Counted from the stretch's first letter, positions 34,949-44,685 are shown. The stretch: 64,000 bases of DNA from Litchfieldella anticariensis FP35 = DSM 16096 (GCF_000409775.1 NZ_KE332388.1:373472-437471), one strand, 5' to 3'. Made by a program: numbers and translations. Notes: generated by a model not told the origin, from the sequence alone.

Positions 34949-35304
34949 CCCAGCTGTTCTCTATCGATCTCCACCTCCATCCCCAACAGCAGGAACGACA
35001 ATGTCTTGCCGTGGCCATCGAGGTTGAGGGCGCCGTTGACCCCACCCTGCAGCACGTCGTCGATGACGAAGTTCATGCCAGCCAGGTTCGGCATCAAATA
35101 GCGACGCACACAGCTGGTGCCACGATGAGCGAGTAGCGCCTGCACGCGTGCCTCAGTGACCTGTTCGACCAAGATTTCATAATGGCGGGGATCATAGGCG
35201 AATAGCGACAGGTTGAGCCGGTCACCCTTGTCGCCCGCCCGTGAATGGGCGATTTGATGCAACGGTACGGTTATCCGCTCGGCATAGCGTTCAGCTTGTG
35301 ACAT
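34942..35304 (-). CDS. AtuA-associated ferredoxin-fold domain protein
   Basis: A 120-aa protein (VPLHQIAHSRAGDKGDRLNL, YLMPNLAGMNFVIDDVLQGG) matching the small C-terminal domain found fused to, or encoded beside, AtuA/DUF1446 proteins. It follows the AtuA-like gene with a 14-bp overlap, so the two probably form one enzyme. ATG 35304 has GGAG 8 nt upstream; another ATG two codons earlier is too close to it. Biochemical role unknown beyond the AtuA association. Confidence 0.85.
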   Translation of the reverse strand: MSQAERYAERITVPLHQIAHSRAGDKGDRLNLSLFAYDPRHYEILVEQVTEARVQALLAHRGTSCVRRYLMPNLAGMNFVIDDVLQGGVNGALNLDGHGKTLSFLLLGMEVEIDREQLGY

Positions 35305-36679
35305 GGTCATGACTCCTCTGCCCGACCAAGGTAGCGAAGGCCTCTACGTCGGTGCGCTTGACCAGGTAGGACGCCGTGCACACCCGGCGCTGGAAACCAC
35401 GCCGTACGCCGCCACCACCAGCCGGTCCGGCGCAGTACAGCGCCAGCAGTTCTTGGGTGGCGCGCTCGACCCAGACACGCTCGGTATGCTCGACGGCAAG
35501 TCGCAAGCGAAAATCCCCGTCGCCATTCGCCACCGCTGCGCGCTGCATGGCACCATCGTCATCATCGAACACGCTGGCCAAGCCAACGATGTCCAGTCGT
35601 TTACGCAACGACGACGGTGCCCGGAAGGTCAGCCGCTCGCGTAACACCCGCGCCGCCAGTTGCGTCCGGGCCAAGGCATTGGGACCGGCGTAGGAGATCT
35701 CGGCTTCGCCCTGCCAACCGCCTTCGTAGCAGACCGTGGTCTTGAGCCGATCAGGCGCCGGTTTACCGGCGATGCCCAACACTTCCACACGGTCGGGACC
35801 AATCTCGCGTACCGTTACCGCGGAGAGATCGACCACGACATCGGGCGTCAGGTAATTGGCCGGATCGTGGACCTCGTATAGCAACTGCTCCTTGACCGTG
35901 CGTTCCGTCACGCAGCCCCCAGTGCCAGGCGGCTTGGTCACCACCAGGCGGCCGTCGGATTCGACCTCGATGACCGGATAGCCGAGCGTTGCCATGCCGG
36001 GTACGTCCTTGCAGCCAGGATCGGAGAAATAACCACCGCTGACCTGGGCGCCACACTCGCCGAGATGGCCGGCCATCATCCCGGCGGCCAGGCGATCCCA
36101 ATCGTCCCAGGCCCAGCCGAAGTGACGCATCAGGGGCGCCAGGAATAGCGCTGGATCCGCCACGCGACCGGTCACTACCACCTCAGCCCCAAGCTCCAAA
36201 GCTTGCACCAACGGCTCGGCACCAAGGTAGACATTGGCCGAGATCAACTGCTCAGGAGCCGGCAGGTCACGAGTCTCCGCCTCCCAAGGAGCAAGATCCA
36301 GCTCATCCAGACGGGAACGAATATCGTCGCCATGTACCCGAGCGATATGTGCCTCAGGGCGCCCAACGCGATTGGCCAACTCGGTGACCACCTCACACGC
36401 CTTGCCTGGATTGGCTGCACCGAAGTTGCCGAGAATCGCGATGCCATGTTCGAGGCAGTCCTTCAGCACCGGTGCCAACAGTTCCTCCAGTAGCGGCTCG
36501 TAGCCGGTATCGGGATTCTCGCGCATGGCACGATGAGCCGCTGCCAAGGTACGTTCCCCCAAGGTCTCGAAGATCAACGCAGAAGGTTCCCCACGACGGA
36601 TGAGTTCGGCCACCACGGGAATCGCCGCGTCGGTGCGGTCTCCCGAGAACCCGGCGCCACTTCCCAGCAGGAATGTCAT
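35291..36679 (-). CDS. AtuA family (DUF1446) protein
   Basis: A 462-aa protein of the acyclic-terpene-utilisation AtuA family (LLGSGAGFSGDRTDAAIPV, NFGAANPGKACEVVTELA, VVTGRVADPALFLAPLM, GYFSDPGCKDVPGMATLGYP). AtuA was described in citronellol/geraniol degradation in Pseudomonas, but many homologues sit beside TRAP/TTT importers and not terpene genes, as here. That context suggests processing of an imported carboxylate. It overlaps the fused TRAP permease (ATGA) and the small partner gene downstream. Confidence 0.88.
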   Translation of the reverse strand: MTFLLGSGAGFSGDRTDAAIPVVAELIRRGEPSALIFETLGERTLAAAHRAMRENPDTGYEPLLEELLAPVLKDCLEHGIAILGNFGAANPGKACEVVTELANRVGRPEAHIARVHGDDIRSRLDELDLAPWEAETRDLPAPEQLISANVYLGAEPLVQALELGAEVVVTGRVADPALFLAPLMRHFGWAWDDWDRLAAGMMAGHLGECGAQVSGGYFSDPGCKDVPGMATLGYPVIEVESDGRLVVTKPPGTGGCVTERTVKEQLLYEVHDPANYLTPDVVVDLSAVTVREIGPDRVEVLGIAGKPAPDRLKTTVCYEGGWQGEAEISYAGPNALARTQLAARVLRERLTFRAPSSLRKRLDIVGLASVFDDDDGAMQRAAVANGDGDFRLRLAVEHTERVWVERATQELLALYCAGPAGGGGVRRGFQRRVCTASYLVKRTDVEAFATLVGQRSHDHVTS

Positions 36680-38595
36680 GAGCGTGTCTCCTTCACTTGG
36701 GTGACGCCGGTGCTCGGCAACTCACGCTGGCCAAACGCCGATACCTTGTTTGCCAACCGCCGGTGCCGTGCATACATGACCACCAACACCAGCAATGCCG
36801 CCGCTGTGGTCATCCAACCCGGCGTCAGCGCCAGGCCGATCACCACGAGTAAGCCTGCGATATCCAAGACGCGGATCCCGGTAATCGCCACACGGGACAT
36901 CAACGAGGCGAAGGCCAGCACGAACACCACCCCCTGGCAGATCGCCAGCAGGATATCGGCCCAACCGCCGAATCCCGCCAGGGCCGGATAGATCAACAGC
37001 AGGAACGGGATCACATAGATCGCTGCCGCCAGACGCACCGCCTCCCCTGCTGCCGGCAACCAATTGGTACGTGCGATGCCCGAGGCGACGAACACTGCCA
37101 CGCATACCGGCGGCGTGATCACCGACAGGGTAGCGAAATAGAACACGAACAGGTGGGCAATCAATGGTTCGACACCGATCTCGGTCAATGCCGGCGCCAG
37201 TACCGAAGCCACCAGCACATAGGCCGCGGTCGTCGGGATCCCCATGCCCAGGATCAGGCACACGCCGCCCACTATGAAGGCCACCAGGAACATCGACTGT
37301 CCGCCGATATCGACGATCAGGCTGGCCAGCGTCACACCGATGCCGGTCATACCGATCATCGCCACCAGGATCTGTGCACCGGCCAGCAATACACCAATGA
37401 TCACCATGCCCTTACCGGCATCGATCAGGCCCGACAGCAGCCTGCCAATAATCGTGCGAGCCGGGGTTTTCGCCAGTAGCGCAAAAGGCACGAAGGTCAA
37501 GGTGGTCATCAGGATGCCGTAGAAGGCCGCCGTCTGGATCGAACGTCCAGAGAGCACTCCGTAGAAGAGCCCTCCCAACGCCGCGAGGATCGGTACTATG
37601 CGCTCGGGCCGCAACACCGCAGGCCAGGAAGGCAATTCATCGTCAGGCACCACCTGAAGGTTACGCCGCCCCGCGACCAGATGAATGGTCAGGAATACGC
37701 CCAAGTAGAAGAGAATCGCCGGCAGTAAAGCGGCGAGTGCAATGCGCACATAACTCTCGCCCAGGATCTCGGCCATGATGAAGGCCGCGGCACCAAGGAT
37801 CGGCGGGGCAATCTGGCCACCGGTGGATGCCACCGCCTCGACGCCCGATGCGAAGGGAGCGGGGTAATTCAGGCGCTTCATCATCGGGATAGTGAAGTTG
37901 CCGGTGGTAGCCACGTTGGCCACCGCACTTCCGCTGACCATGCCGAACAGTCCCGATGCTACGGTAGCGACCTTGGCGGCCCCTCCTGGTGAACGGCCAC
38001 TGATACGCAGTGCCAGATCCATGAAGGTCTGGCCACCACCGGTATGCAGCAGCAAACAACCGAACAATACAAAGGCGGCGATGGTGGTGGCGGCCACGCC
38101 GACCAACATGCCCCATACCCCCAGATCGCCGAGATAGATCGTTTCGGTGATGTAGTAGACATCGAAGCCGCGATGACCCAATGGCCCTGGAATGGCCGCC
38201 CCGAAATAGGCATAGGCCAGCCCCGCCACTACCAGCAGCGGGAAGATCATGCCGATGGCACGCCGAGAAAGCTCGAGTATCGTCACCAGCAGCACACCGG
38301 TCAGCAACATGTCGCGGGGAGTCGCCCAAGGCAGCTCGACCAGAATCCGCTCATGGTTCATGGCCACATAGCTGCAGGCCAGCACCACGCCCACCGCCAG
38401 TGTCAGGTCCACCGCGATGCCTAGCGGCCGCCAACGCGTGCCGGCCGCCAACGGATACACGGTCAGCCCGAGCAGAATCACCAGCGCGAGGAAAATCGCA
38501 CGCTGGACCAGGCTTTCGAAGGGACCGGTAGCTGAGGTGTAGAGAATCAGTCCACCCAGCGCCAGGGCCAGCACCTTGGTCAGGTTCTCACGCAT
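36676..38595 (-). CDS. TRAP transporter permease, fused DctQ-DctM (TAXI type)
   Basis: A 639-aa integral membrane protein combining the small four-helix and large twelve-helix TRAP subunits. Motifs: GYDVYY-like HRGFDVYYITETIYLG, SGSAVANVATTGNFTIPMM, ASTGGQIAPPILGAAAFI, GMGIPTTAAYVL and HLFVFYFATLSVITPPV. It partners the TAXI binding protein just upstream. Start 38595 has GAGGA 7 nt upstream. Compare the decayed paralogue at 62865-63490. Confidence 0.93.
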   Translation of the reverse strand: MRENLTKVLALALGGLILYTSATGPFESLVQRAIFLALVILLGLTVYPLAAGTRWRPLGIAVDLTLAVGVVLACSYVAMNHERILVELPWATPRDMLLTGVLLVTILELSRRAIGMIFPLLVVAGLAYAYFGAAIPGPLGHRGFDVYYITETIYLGDLGVWGMLVGVAATTIAAFVLFGCLLLHTGGGQTFMDLALRISGRSPGGAAKVATVASGLFGMVSGSAVANVATTGNFTIPMMKRLNYPAPFASGVEAVASTGGQIAPPILGAAAFIMAEILGESYVRIALAALLPAILFYLGVFLTIHLVAGRRNLQVVPDDELPSWPAVLRPERIVPILAALGGLFYGVLSGRSIQTAAFYGILMTTLTFVPFALLAKTPARTIIGRLLSGLIDAGKGMVIIGVLLAGAQILVAMIGMTGIGVTLASLIVDIGGQSMFLVAFIVGGVCLILGMGIPTTAAYVLVASVLAPALTEIGVEPLIAHLFVFYFATLSVITPPVCVAVFVASGIARTNWLPAAGEAVRLAAAIYVIPFLLLIYPALAGFGGWADILLAICQGVVFVLAFASLMSRVAITGIRVLDIAGLLVVIGLALTPGWMTTAAALLVLVVMYARHRRLANKVSAFGQRELPSTGVTQVKETRS

Positions 38596-38608
38596 GAGAT
38601 TGTCCTCG

Positions 38609-39580
38609 TCACTCGGCAGGCTGCAGTGCGTCGGGGATCTCCATTCCCTGTTCTTCGTAGTAACGGGCGGCGCCGGCATGCAATGGCACGGTACCAACCT
38701 CGAGTGTCATGCGTGCCAGGTCGGCACCCTTGACCGCAGCAAACGCATTGGCCTGCGGCTCCGGGTTCTCCATCACCGCCTTGACGATCTGGTAGACGGT
38801 TTCTTCGTCGAGATCAGGGTGGGCGTGCACGGCCACGCCGAACGCCCAAGTGGTGTAGGCAGGCACGCCGTCGGCGGCGCCTTCGGGGATATCGACGACC
38901 GCGAGATCCGGCATCTGCTCACGCAAGGTGGCAGCCTGTTCATCGCTGAGCGACAGCACCTCGATCGGAGTGAAGGTGGCGATATCCAGAGTCGAGCCGT
39001 CGAGGCGATTACCAACGCCGGATTTCACGTAACCGGCAATCCGGCCATCCTTGATCGAATCGACCACGTCGGTGGTGGAGCCGCGTACATAGTCGGGAGA
39101 AATGCCGAGCGTGTTCATTACCGCCTCGGTGGTGCTCTCGGTAGCCGAGCCGGTGATGCCCGGGTTAAGGCGTACCCCCTCGAGACCTTCCAGGGTGGTG
39201 ACCCCAGCATCCTCGCGCATCACCACGTTCTGCGGCGCCACGGTGTAGACCCACAGCAGCCGGCTATCGACGGGGCGGCCTTCAAAGTCGCCCTGCCCAT
39301 CATAAGCGTGATAGCCAGTATTGGTAGTCACCAGCCCCAGGTCGATCTGGCCACGGCTAAGACGCCGCAGATTGTCCACGGTGGCGCCGGTCTCAGCCAC
39401 CGAGGAACTGATACCGTCGACTTGATTGTTGAGGATCTGATTGACGGCCACGAAGTAGCCGTAGTGGCTCGAGGAGCTCGAAGTCGAACCGATCAGCAGG
39501 CGCTCCTGAGCCTGAACGGCGGTGGTCGCGGCGAACATGGCCAGGCTCGTCGCCACGGCGGTGAACAGCGTCTTCTTCAT
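38609..39580 (-). CDS. TAXI-family TRAP transporter solute-binding protein
   Basis: A 323-aa secreted protein with a signal peptide (KKTLFTAVATSLAMFAATTA, cleavage near VQAQE). The TAXI fold has IGSTSSSSSHYGYFVAVNQI, RGQIDLGLVTTNTGY and GVRLNPGITGSATES. TAXI proteins feed fused TRAP permeases, typically with carboxylates or glutamate-like ligands. ATG 39580 has GGAG 6 nt upstream. First gene of the four-gene operon, divergent from a LysR regulator. Confidence 0.93.
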   Translation of the reverse strand: MKKTLFTAVATSLAMFAATTAVQAQERLLIGSTSSSSSHYGYFVAVNQILNNQVDGISSSVAETGATVDNLRRLSRGQIDLGLVTTNTGYHAYDGQGDFEGRPVDSRLLWVYTVAPQNVVMREDAGVTTLEGLEGVRLNPGITGSATESTTEAVMNTLGISPDYVRGSTTDVVDSIKDGRIAGYVKSGVGNRLDGSTLDIATFTPIEVLSLSDEQAATLREQMPDLAVVDIPEGAADGVPAYTTWAFGVAVHAHPDLDEETVYQIVKAVMENPEPQANAFAAVKGADLARMTLEVGTVPLHAGAARYYEEQGMEIPDALQPAE

Positions 39581-39751
39581 GGTTGGCTCCAATGGCCCGG
39601 GTAGCTGGGCCTGTGTTGTGTTGTTATGGATCGTTGCAATGGATTGTCGTTGTCATCCGACGCCGACGTATGGCGCCGCTCACTTTGCATGGTCGTCACC
39701 TGGGATTATTTTGTACATTGAATAGTTTTTAACTTTCGTTATATTTTCTAA

Positions 39752-40654
39752 ATGAATCCCAGCATCAAGCAGCTCAGGGCCTTCGTTGCCGTCGCCCACT
39801 CACGTAGCCTCGCCGAGGCCAGCGAGCGTATTCATCTGTCGCAACCGGCACTATCCATCGCCATTCGCAAACTCGAAGAGACAGTAGGCGGCCCGCTGTT
39901 CGCACGCACCACGCGCCAGCTTTCACTGACCCCGGAAGGCGAGGCCTTCCTGCCGGTGGCAATCCGTCTGCTCAACGATTGGACCGAGGCCTTCGAGGAT
40001 CTCGGCGAGCTGTTCTCCAAGCAGCGCGGCAAGATCACCCTGGCCGCCCTGCCGACCCTGGCTGCAGGACTGCTGCCGGGGATCATCGCTACCTTTCGCG
40101 AACATCACCCACGCATCAACCTGAGCCTGCACGACGTACTGGCCGAGCAGGTCAATCAACTGGTTCGCGAAGGACGTGCCGATCTGGGATTTTCAGTGCC
40201 ACCCTTTGAGTCGGAAGACCTGGCTTTCGAGCCATTGCTAGTCGACCGTTACGTGGCGGTCTGCCCGTTGGGGCATCCATTGCTGGAACAGCGTCGGGTG
40301 AAGTGGGAACAATTGACCGGTCACCCTTTCATCGGCATCAATCGGCTGTCCAGCTCACGCCAGGACATCGACCGCATCATGGCCGAGGTCGGCAAGCCGC
40401 TCGACATCCTCTGTGATGTCAGCCAGATCGCCACCGTAGGCCGCATGGTGGCGGCCGGCATCGGTATCAGCGTGTTACCGGCATTGAGCTTCCGTCAGAT
40501 CGCTGCCGATGGCATCGGCTATCGGCCGCTGGTCACGCCCACCATCGACCGGGAACTGGGCATCGTCATGCGCCGACGCCATCCTCTCTCGGCGGCTGCC
40601 AGCGCCTTGCTGGAAGTGATTCGGTCAGCGAACGCCACCAAGCCGACCAAGTGA
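39752..40654 (+). CDS. LysR-family transcriptional regulator of the TAXI-AtuA operon
   Basis: A 300-aa LysR protein: winged HTH (about 1-62, LRAFVAVAHSRSLAEASERI..LSQPALSIAIRKLEE) and effector-binding domain (about 88-295). It is transcribed divergently from the TAXI operon across 171 bp of AT-rich sequence, the usual arrangement for a dedicated LysR activator. No strong Shine-Dalgarno precedes the ATG, so the start is chosen by family N-terminus. Confidence 0.92.
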   Translation: MNPSIKQLRAFVAVAHSRSLAEASERIHLSQPALSIAIRKLEETVGGPLFARTTRQLSLTPEGEAFLPVAIRLLNDWTEAFEDLGELFSKQRGKITLAALPTLAAGLLPGIIATFREHHPRINLSLHDVLAEQVNQLVREGRADLGFSVPPFESEDLAFEPLLVDRYVAVCPLGHPLLEQRRVKWEQLTGHPFIGINRLSSSRQDIDRIMAEVGKPLDILCDVSQIATVGRMVAAGIGISVLPALSFRQIAADGIGYRPLVTPTIDRELGIVMRRRHPLSAAASALLEVIRSANATKPTK

Positions 40655-40780
40655 CGTGAGCACCTACTTAACGGGCCTCGCTTATTTCCTGGAGTACTGG
40701 ACGGTTGCCATTGAGCAATTTCAGTCAGGAGCTACCGACACCGGTCGGTCATAGTAGGCCCCGATTGAGGAGGTGTTGCA

Positions 40781-41647
40781 GTGAATGGAACGAAGGAAGC
40801 GGCGTACGCGCAACGGTTCAACCGGGTATTCGCCTACATAGACGAACATCTTTCCGAGGATCTTTCCCTGGAATGTCTGAGCGGAGTGGCGAACTTTTCG
40901 AAGTTTCACTTCCACCGCCAGTTCTCGCAGTATGCGGGCATCAGCGTCACGCGCTATACCCAGCTGATGCGGTTGCGTCGGGCGTCCTACCGACTGGCCT
41001 TCGAGGATGACACGCCGATTATCGAGATCGCCCTGGAGGCGTGCTTCGAGAACCCGGAGTCCTTCTCACGGGCCTTCAAGAATGCCTTTGGCCAGACACC
41101 GTCTCAATTCCGCAAGGCCCCGGCCTGGCAGCCGTGGCACAAACAGTATCAACTGCCCAAGAGAGAGCGGAGACTGCCCATGGATGTGACCATCATCGAC
41201 TTCCCGGAAACCCGCGTGGCGGCACTCGAACACCGCGGCGCCCCGGCATTGGTTAACGAATCGGCCAAAAAATTCATAGACTGGCGCAAGCTAAGCGGCC
41301 ATTCACCCGTGGCCACCAGCGAGACCTTTGGCCTTGCCTACGACGACCCGGCGACAACGCCTGCGGAACAGTTCCGCTTTGATATCTGCGGTTCGGTGTC
41401 GGATCCAGTCCCCGACAACGATCATGGCATCGTCAACAAAACCATCCCGGCTGGCCGTTGCGCCGTAGTGCGGCACTTAGGGACCCACGACCGCCTCAGC
41501 GACGCGGCTTACTATCTGTATCGGCAATGGCTACCGGAAAGCGGCGAAGAGTTGCGGGACTTCCCGTTATTCTTCCACTACCGGAATTTGATGCCTGAAA
41601 CGCCGGAGCATGAATTGGTGACGGATGTTTGCTTGCCGTTGGTTTAA
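40781..41647 (+). CDS. AraC-family regulator with GyrI-like effector domain
   Basis: A 288-aa protein: AraC-type double HTH (about 10-110, LECLSGVANFSKFHFHRQFS; FENPESFSRAFKNAFGQTPSQFR) fused to a GyrI/SbmC-like small-molecule-binding domain (about 130-288, VTIIDFPETRVAALEHRGAP; PLFFHYRNLMPETPEHELVTDV). The arrangement is as in Rob and many drug-sensing AraC proteins. Start is GTG 40781 with GGAGG 7 nt upstream. No obvious target gene adjoins; GFA and YrhK genes follow after more than 170 bp. Confidence 0.92.
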   Translation: MNGTKEAAYAQRFNRVFAYIDEHLSEDLSLECLSGVANFSKFHFHRQFSQYAGISVTRYTQLMRLRRASYRLAFEDDTPIIEIALEACFENPESFSRAFKNAFGQTPSQFRKAPAWQPWHKQYQLPKRERRLPMDVTIIDFPETRVAALEHRGAPALVNESAKKFIDWRKLSGHSPVATSETFGLAYDDPATTPAEQFRFDICGSVSDPVPDNDHGIVNKTIPAGRCAVVRHLGTHDRLSDAAYYLYRQWLPESGEELRDFPLFFHYRNLMPETPEHELVTDVCLPLV

Positions 41648-41817
41648 GGGGGTATCCGCCTCCCGCTGTGTCCGCGTGAAGGATACTGGCATAACCAATA
41701 TCTCCATATGCTGATATAGGTGTGTTAGGCCATACTACGAGTCCGCCAGAAATGTGAAAATCATCTCATGGCGACCCGTGTATTGTCTGCCTAACACACC
41801 CCCGACTGGAGGGAACC

Positions 41818-42243
41818 ATGTCAACCACCAACGAATATCGCGGCCGCTGCTTGTGCGGTGCCGTAAGTCTGACAGTCAAAGCCGACAACCACGATGTGGG
41901 AGCTTGCCATTGCAACATGTGCCAAACCTGGGGCGGCGGCCCGCTGCTGGCCCTGGAGTCGGTCAAGGAAGTGAAGATCGACGGTGAGGGTGAGGTCACA
42001 GTGTTCCAGTCATCGGATTGGGCCGAGCGCGGCTTCTGCCGCCAGTGTGGCACCCACCTGTTCTACCGCCTCAGGGATGGCAACCACTACGCGGTCCCGG
42101 TTGGCCTGGTCGATAGAGGTGAGCCTTGGAACTTCACTGCGCAGATCTTCATCGACGAGAAGCCGGCCTTCTACGATTTCGCCAACCAGACCAAGAACAT
42201 GACCGGTCAGGAAGTGTTCGAGGCTTTCACGGGCAAGGCCTGA
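41818..42243 (+). CDS. GFA-family protein (CENP-V/GFA zinc domain)
   Basis: A 141-aa single-domain protein with the zinc-ligand Cys pattern CLCGAV, CHCNMC and FCRQCGTHLFYR. Glutathione-dependent formaldehyde-activating enzyme gave the family its name, but most members have no proven activity. GGAGG is 5 nt before the ATG. Stands between the AraC-GyrI gene and a YrhK-like gene. Confidence 0.9.
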   Translation: MSTTNEYRGRCLCGAVSLTVKADNHDVGACHCNMCQTWGGGPLLALESVKEVKIDGEGEVTVFQSSDWAERGFCRQCGTHLFYRLRDGNHYAVPVGLVDRGEPWNFTAQIFIDEKPAFYDFANQTKNMTGQEVFEAFTGKA

Positions 42244-42307
42244 CACGCGTTGCAGAACCGGCTCAATACCTCATCTACCTCAGTCATGATGACACAGGAG
42301 GCTGCCC

Positions 42308-42583
42308 ATGCCCGATACCCCGGTCGACAACCCTCTGACGCTGCACTTCGGGCGGGAGGAACTGATCATTCGCCGCCGCTACGAGACGCTCAGCATCATC
42401 AATGACTTCCTGATTGCCATCTGGTTTTTGGCGGGCAGCATCCTGTTTCTTTATCCGAGCATGGAGAAGATCGGAATATGGCTGTTCATCGTCGGCAGCT
42501 TTCAGTTCCTGATCCGTCCAACGATTCGTCTGGCCAGCCATGTGCACCTCAAGAGAGTGCCGGCAACTCATTGGGAAAGTTAG
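42308..42583 (+). CDS. YrhK-domain small membrane protein
   Basis: A 91-aa protein with two hydrophobic helices (about 30-50 and 55-75) and the YrhK signature RRRYETLSIINDFLIAIWFL. Function unknown. AGGAGG lies 6 nt upstream of the ATG, 64 nt after the GFA gene, so the two may be cotranscribed. Confidence 0.85.
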   Translation: MPDTPVDNPLTLHFGREELIIRRRYETLSIINDFLIAIWFLAGSILFLYPSMEKIGIWLFIVGSFQFLIRPTIRLASHVHLKRVPATHWES

Positions 42584-42688
42584 CAAGCGACTCGTCGGCA
42601 AGGTTCGCCTTTACTTTGCTACAGTGACGGATGGCCGACTTGGCTCGGTCAAGCCACTCATTCTTGTTCAGATAACAGGACGTTACGT

Positions 42689-43165
42689 ATGACCATCTCC
42701 GTAGGCGACAGAATTCCCGATGTGACCATCAAGACCAATGGGGTCGATGGTCCGGAGAGTATTTCCACCGCTGAGTTGTTCGCCGGTAAGCGCGTCGTAC
42801 TGTTCGCGGTACCCGGTGCCTTCACTCCCGGCTGTTCCAATACCCATATGCCAGGCTTCGTGATCAAGGTCGACGATATCCTGGCCAAAGGTGTAGACAC
42901 CATCGCCTGCATGGCGGTCAACGATGCCTTCGTGATGGATGCCTGGCAGAAGCAACAAAACGCCGAAAAGATCAAGATGCTGGCCGATGGCAATGCCGAG
43001 TTCGCCAAGGCATTGGGACTCGATATGGATGCCAGCGGTGGTGGCATGGGCACTCGCAGCAAACGCTTCGCACTGATCGCCACTAACGGTGTGGTGGAGT
43101 ATCTTGGCATCGATACCAAGGGGGTGGATCAGAGCAGTGCCAACACCGTGCTTGAACAGCTTTGA
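42689..43165 (+). CDS. Peroxiredoxin, Prx5/AhpE-like 1-Cys type
   Basis: A 158-aa thioredoxin-fold peroxidase with peroxidatic Cys49 in PGAFTPGCSNTHMPGF, the Prx5 signature, and the conserved ADGNAEFAKALGLDMDASGGGMGTRSKRFA region written in the usual order. It reduces H2O2 and alkyl hydroperoxides with glutathione or thioredoxin-type donors. A strong hairpin follows the gene. Confidence 0.94.
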   Translation: MTISVGDRIPDVTIKTNGVDGPESISTAELFAGKRVVLFAVPGAFTPGCSNTHMPGFVIKVDDILAKGVDTIACMAVNDAFVMDAWQKQQNAEKIKMLADGNAEFAKALGLDMDASGGGMGTRSKRFALIATNGVVEYLGIDTKGVDQSSANTVLEQL

Positions 43166-43181
43166 AGAACCTCTGGTATCC

Positions 43182-43202
43182 AGCCGGCGTTTGACGCCGG
43201 CT
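43182..43202 (+). terminator. Hairpin after the peroxiredoxin gene
   Basis: AGCCGGCG-tttga-CGCCGGCT, followed by ATTTCC, 16 nt after the stop codon. Short T-tract. Confidence 0.65.
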
Positions 43203-43237
43203 ATTTCCGTCGCGCCATGCATTAGGACACTTGTCTC

Positions 43238-43735
43238 ATGGAAATAACAGCAATCACGGCAGACGACTTCAGACGTTTCTGGCCCACCTTCAAAGCCGTG
43301 GTAGAAGCCCAGGAAACCTATGCCTTCGATCCCGATATCGGCTACGAGGATGCCTACACCCTTTGGTGCGAACTCCCACAGTTCACGTTCGTCGCCAAGG
43401 AAAACGGCAAGATATTGGGCTCATATTTCCTGAAACCCAATGCGGCAGGTCCCGGTAATCATGTCTGCAACTGTGGCTACATAGTCGCGCCCGAGGCACG
43501 CGGCAAAGGCGTCGCCAGGGCAATGTGCCGGCACTCTCAAGACCAAGCCATCGAGGCAGGCTACCTCGCCATGCAGTTCAATGCCGTAGTGTCGACCAAT
43601 GAAACCGCCATCAAGCTGTGGCAGTCGCTGGGATACGAGATCATCGGCACCGTTCCCAACGGCTATCGCCACAAGCGGCTAGGGCTCGTGGATACCTACA
43701 TCATGCATAAACAATTACGCCGGCAAGTTCCTTGA
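43238..43735 (+). CDS. GNAT-family N-acetyltransferase
   Basis: A 165-aa acetyltransferase with the acetyl-CoA loop in YIVAPEARGKGVARAMCRHSQ (Q/RxxGxG/A equivalent RGKGVA), followed by LAMQFNAVVSTNETAIKLWQSLGYEIIGTVP distributed as in the family. Substrate unknown. Confidence 0.9.
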   Translation: MEITAITADDFRRFWPTFKAVVEAQETYAFDPDIGYEDAYTLWCELPQFTFVAKENGKILGSYFLKPNAAGPGNHVCNCGYIVAPEARGKGVARAMCRHSQDQAIEAGYLAMQFNAVVSTNETAIKLWQSLGYEIIGTVPNGYRHKRLGLVDTYIMHKQLRRQVP

Positions 43736-43764
43736 GAAGGCACTTCAGGAAGTCTCGTCAAGAA

Positions 43765-44394
43765 TCACCGGCAGGATGGCCTGAGGATGACGAGGCAGGT
43801 TGGACCACCTAGCCTGTCGTACTCCTTCAATGCCCATCCGACAACCCGAGTTCCTCGCGTCCTGTGCGATCCCCGATAAAGTGGGCGCACGTCATCCACT
43901 TCAAGGCCTACGTGTTGGGCTACGCTATGCAGTCTGTCCGCCCCAAGGTGTGCCACCACCGGATTGGCACTCCAGCGCAACGCACTGCGGGAAAGGCGTG
44001 CATGGGGGGCCGTTGGCGAGATCGCCACGACGGCAATCCGACTGCCATCGTGCGCTCGTGACGATACTGCCCTCAAGGCAATGTAGGGATCGGCCATATG
44101 CTCCAGCGAGCCGACGAATAGAATGACATCGAAGTTCTCGAGGTCATGGTCCGGGAGGTGCTCAGCGGATAACGTATGGAAGGCCAGATTATCGAGGCCA
44201 GCGGTGCGGCGGCGAGCAAGGTCGATGGCGCTTTCGCACCTATCGATGCCGACACCGAAACGGATCTCAGGCGCCAGAGCCGCCAGCAGTGCGCCCGAAC
44301 CGCAGCCGACGTCCAGCACGCGCGCCGCGCCTTGGACGTGACATAGCTCCACGATGGCTTCACGTGTCGCCTCAAAGGTACCGCAATTGATCAT
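43765..44394 (-). CDS. Class I SAM-dependent methyltransferase
   Basis: A 209-aa Rossmann-fold methyltransferase: SAM-binding motif I VLDVGCGSGALLAAL, motif II acidic GVGIDRCESAIDLAR, and motif LENFDVILFVGSLEHM. The substrate is not predictable. Convergent with the GNAT gene; upstream lies a long non-coding stretch. Confidence 0.85.
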   Translation of the reverse strand: MINCGTFEATREAIVELCHVQGAARVLDVGCGSGALLAALAPEIRFGVGIDRCESAIDLARRRTAGLDNLAFHTLSAEHLPDHDLENFDVILFVGSLEHMADPYIALRAVSSRAHDGSRIAVVAISPTAPHARLSRSALRWSANPVVAHLGADRLHSVAQHVGLEVDDVRPLYRGSHRTRGTRVVGWALKEYDRLGGPTCLVILRPSCR

Positions 44395-44670
44395 GACGCA
44401 CCGTTCACAGCTGCTAGTCTGCCCGCATTAATCCAACCCTGAAAACTCAGTCATCCGAGGGTAACGATCTCAAACTAGAGTATATGAATGTTCTCTGGGT
44501 GCTTCAGAACCGCATACACATGCCCCGGCATGATGCACCGCGGTATAGAAAGGCGTCTATTGGTGCAGGGAAACCTTGATATTGCGCCCCCATCATTCGC
44601 ACATGACGGCAAAAACCAACCTAACCCACTGATTTTCAATGGATTTCGATAAGTTGGCGTGATTTTCGAA

Positions 44671-44679
44671 TGGTATTAG
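44671..44679 (+). promoter_or_regulatory. Extended -10 promoter of candidate sRNA
   Basis: TGGTATTAG fits TG-N-TATAAT with two mismatches and would start transcription near 44686, just before the first hairpin. TTGGCG at 44654-44659 is upstream, but the 14-bp spacing is short. Confidence 0.35.
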
Positions 44680-44685
44680 GCACGT

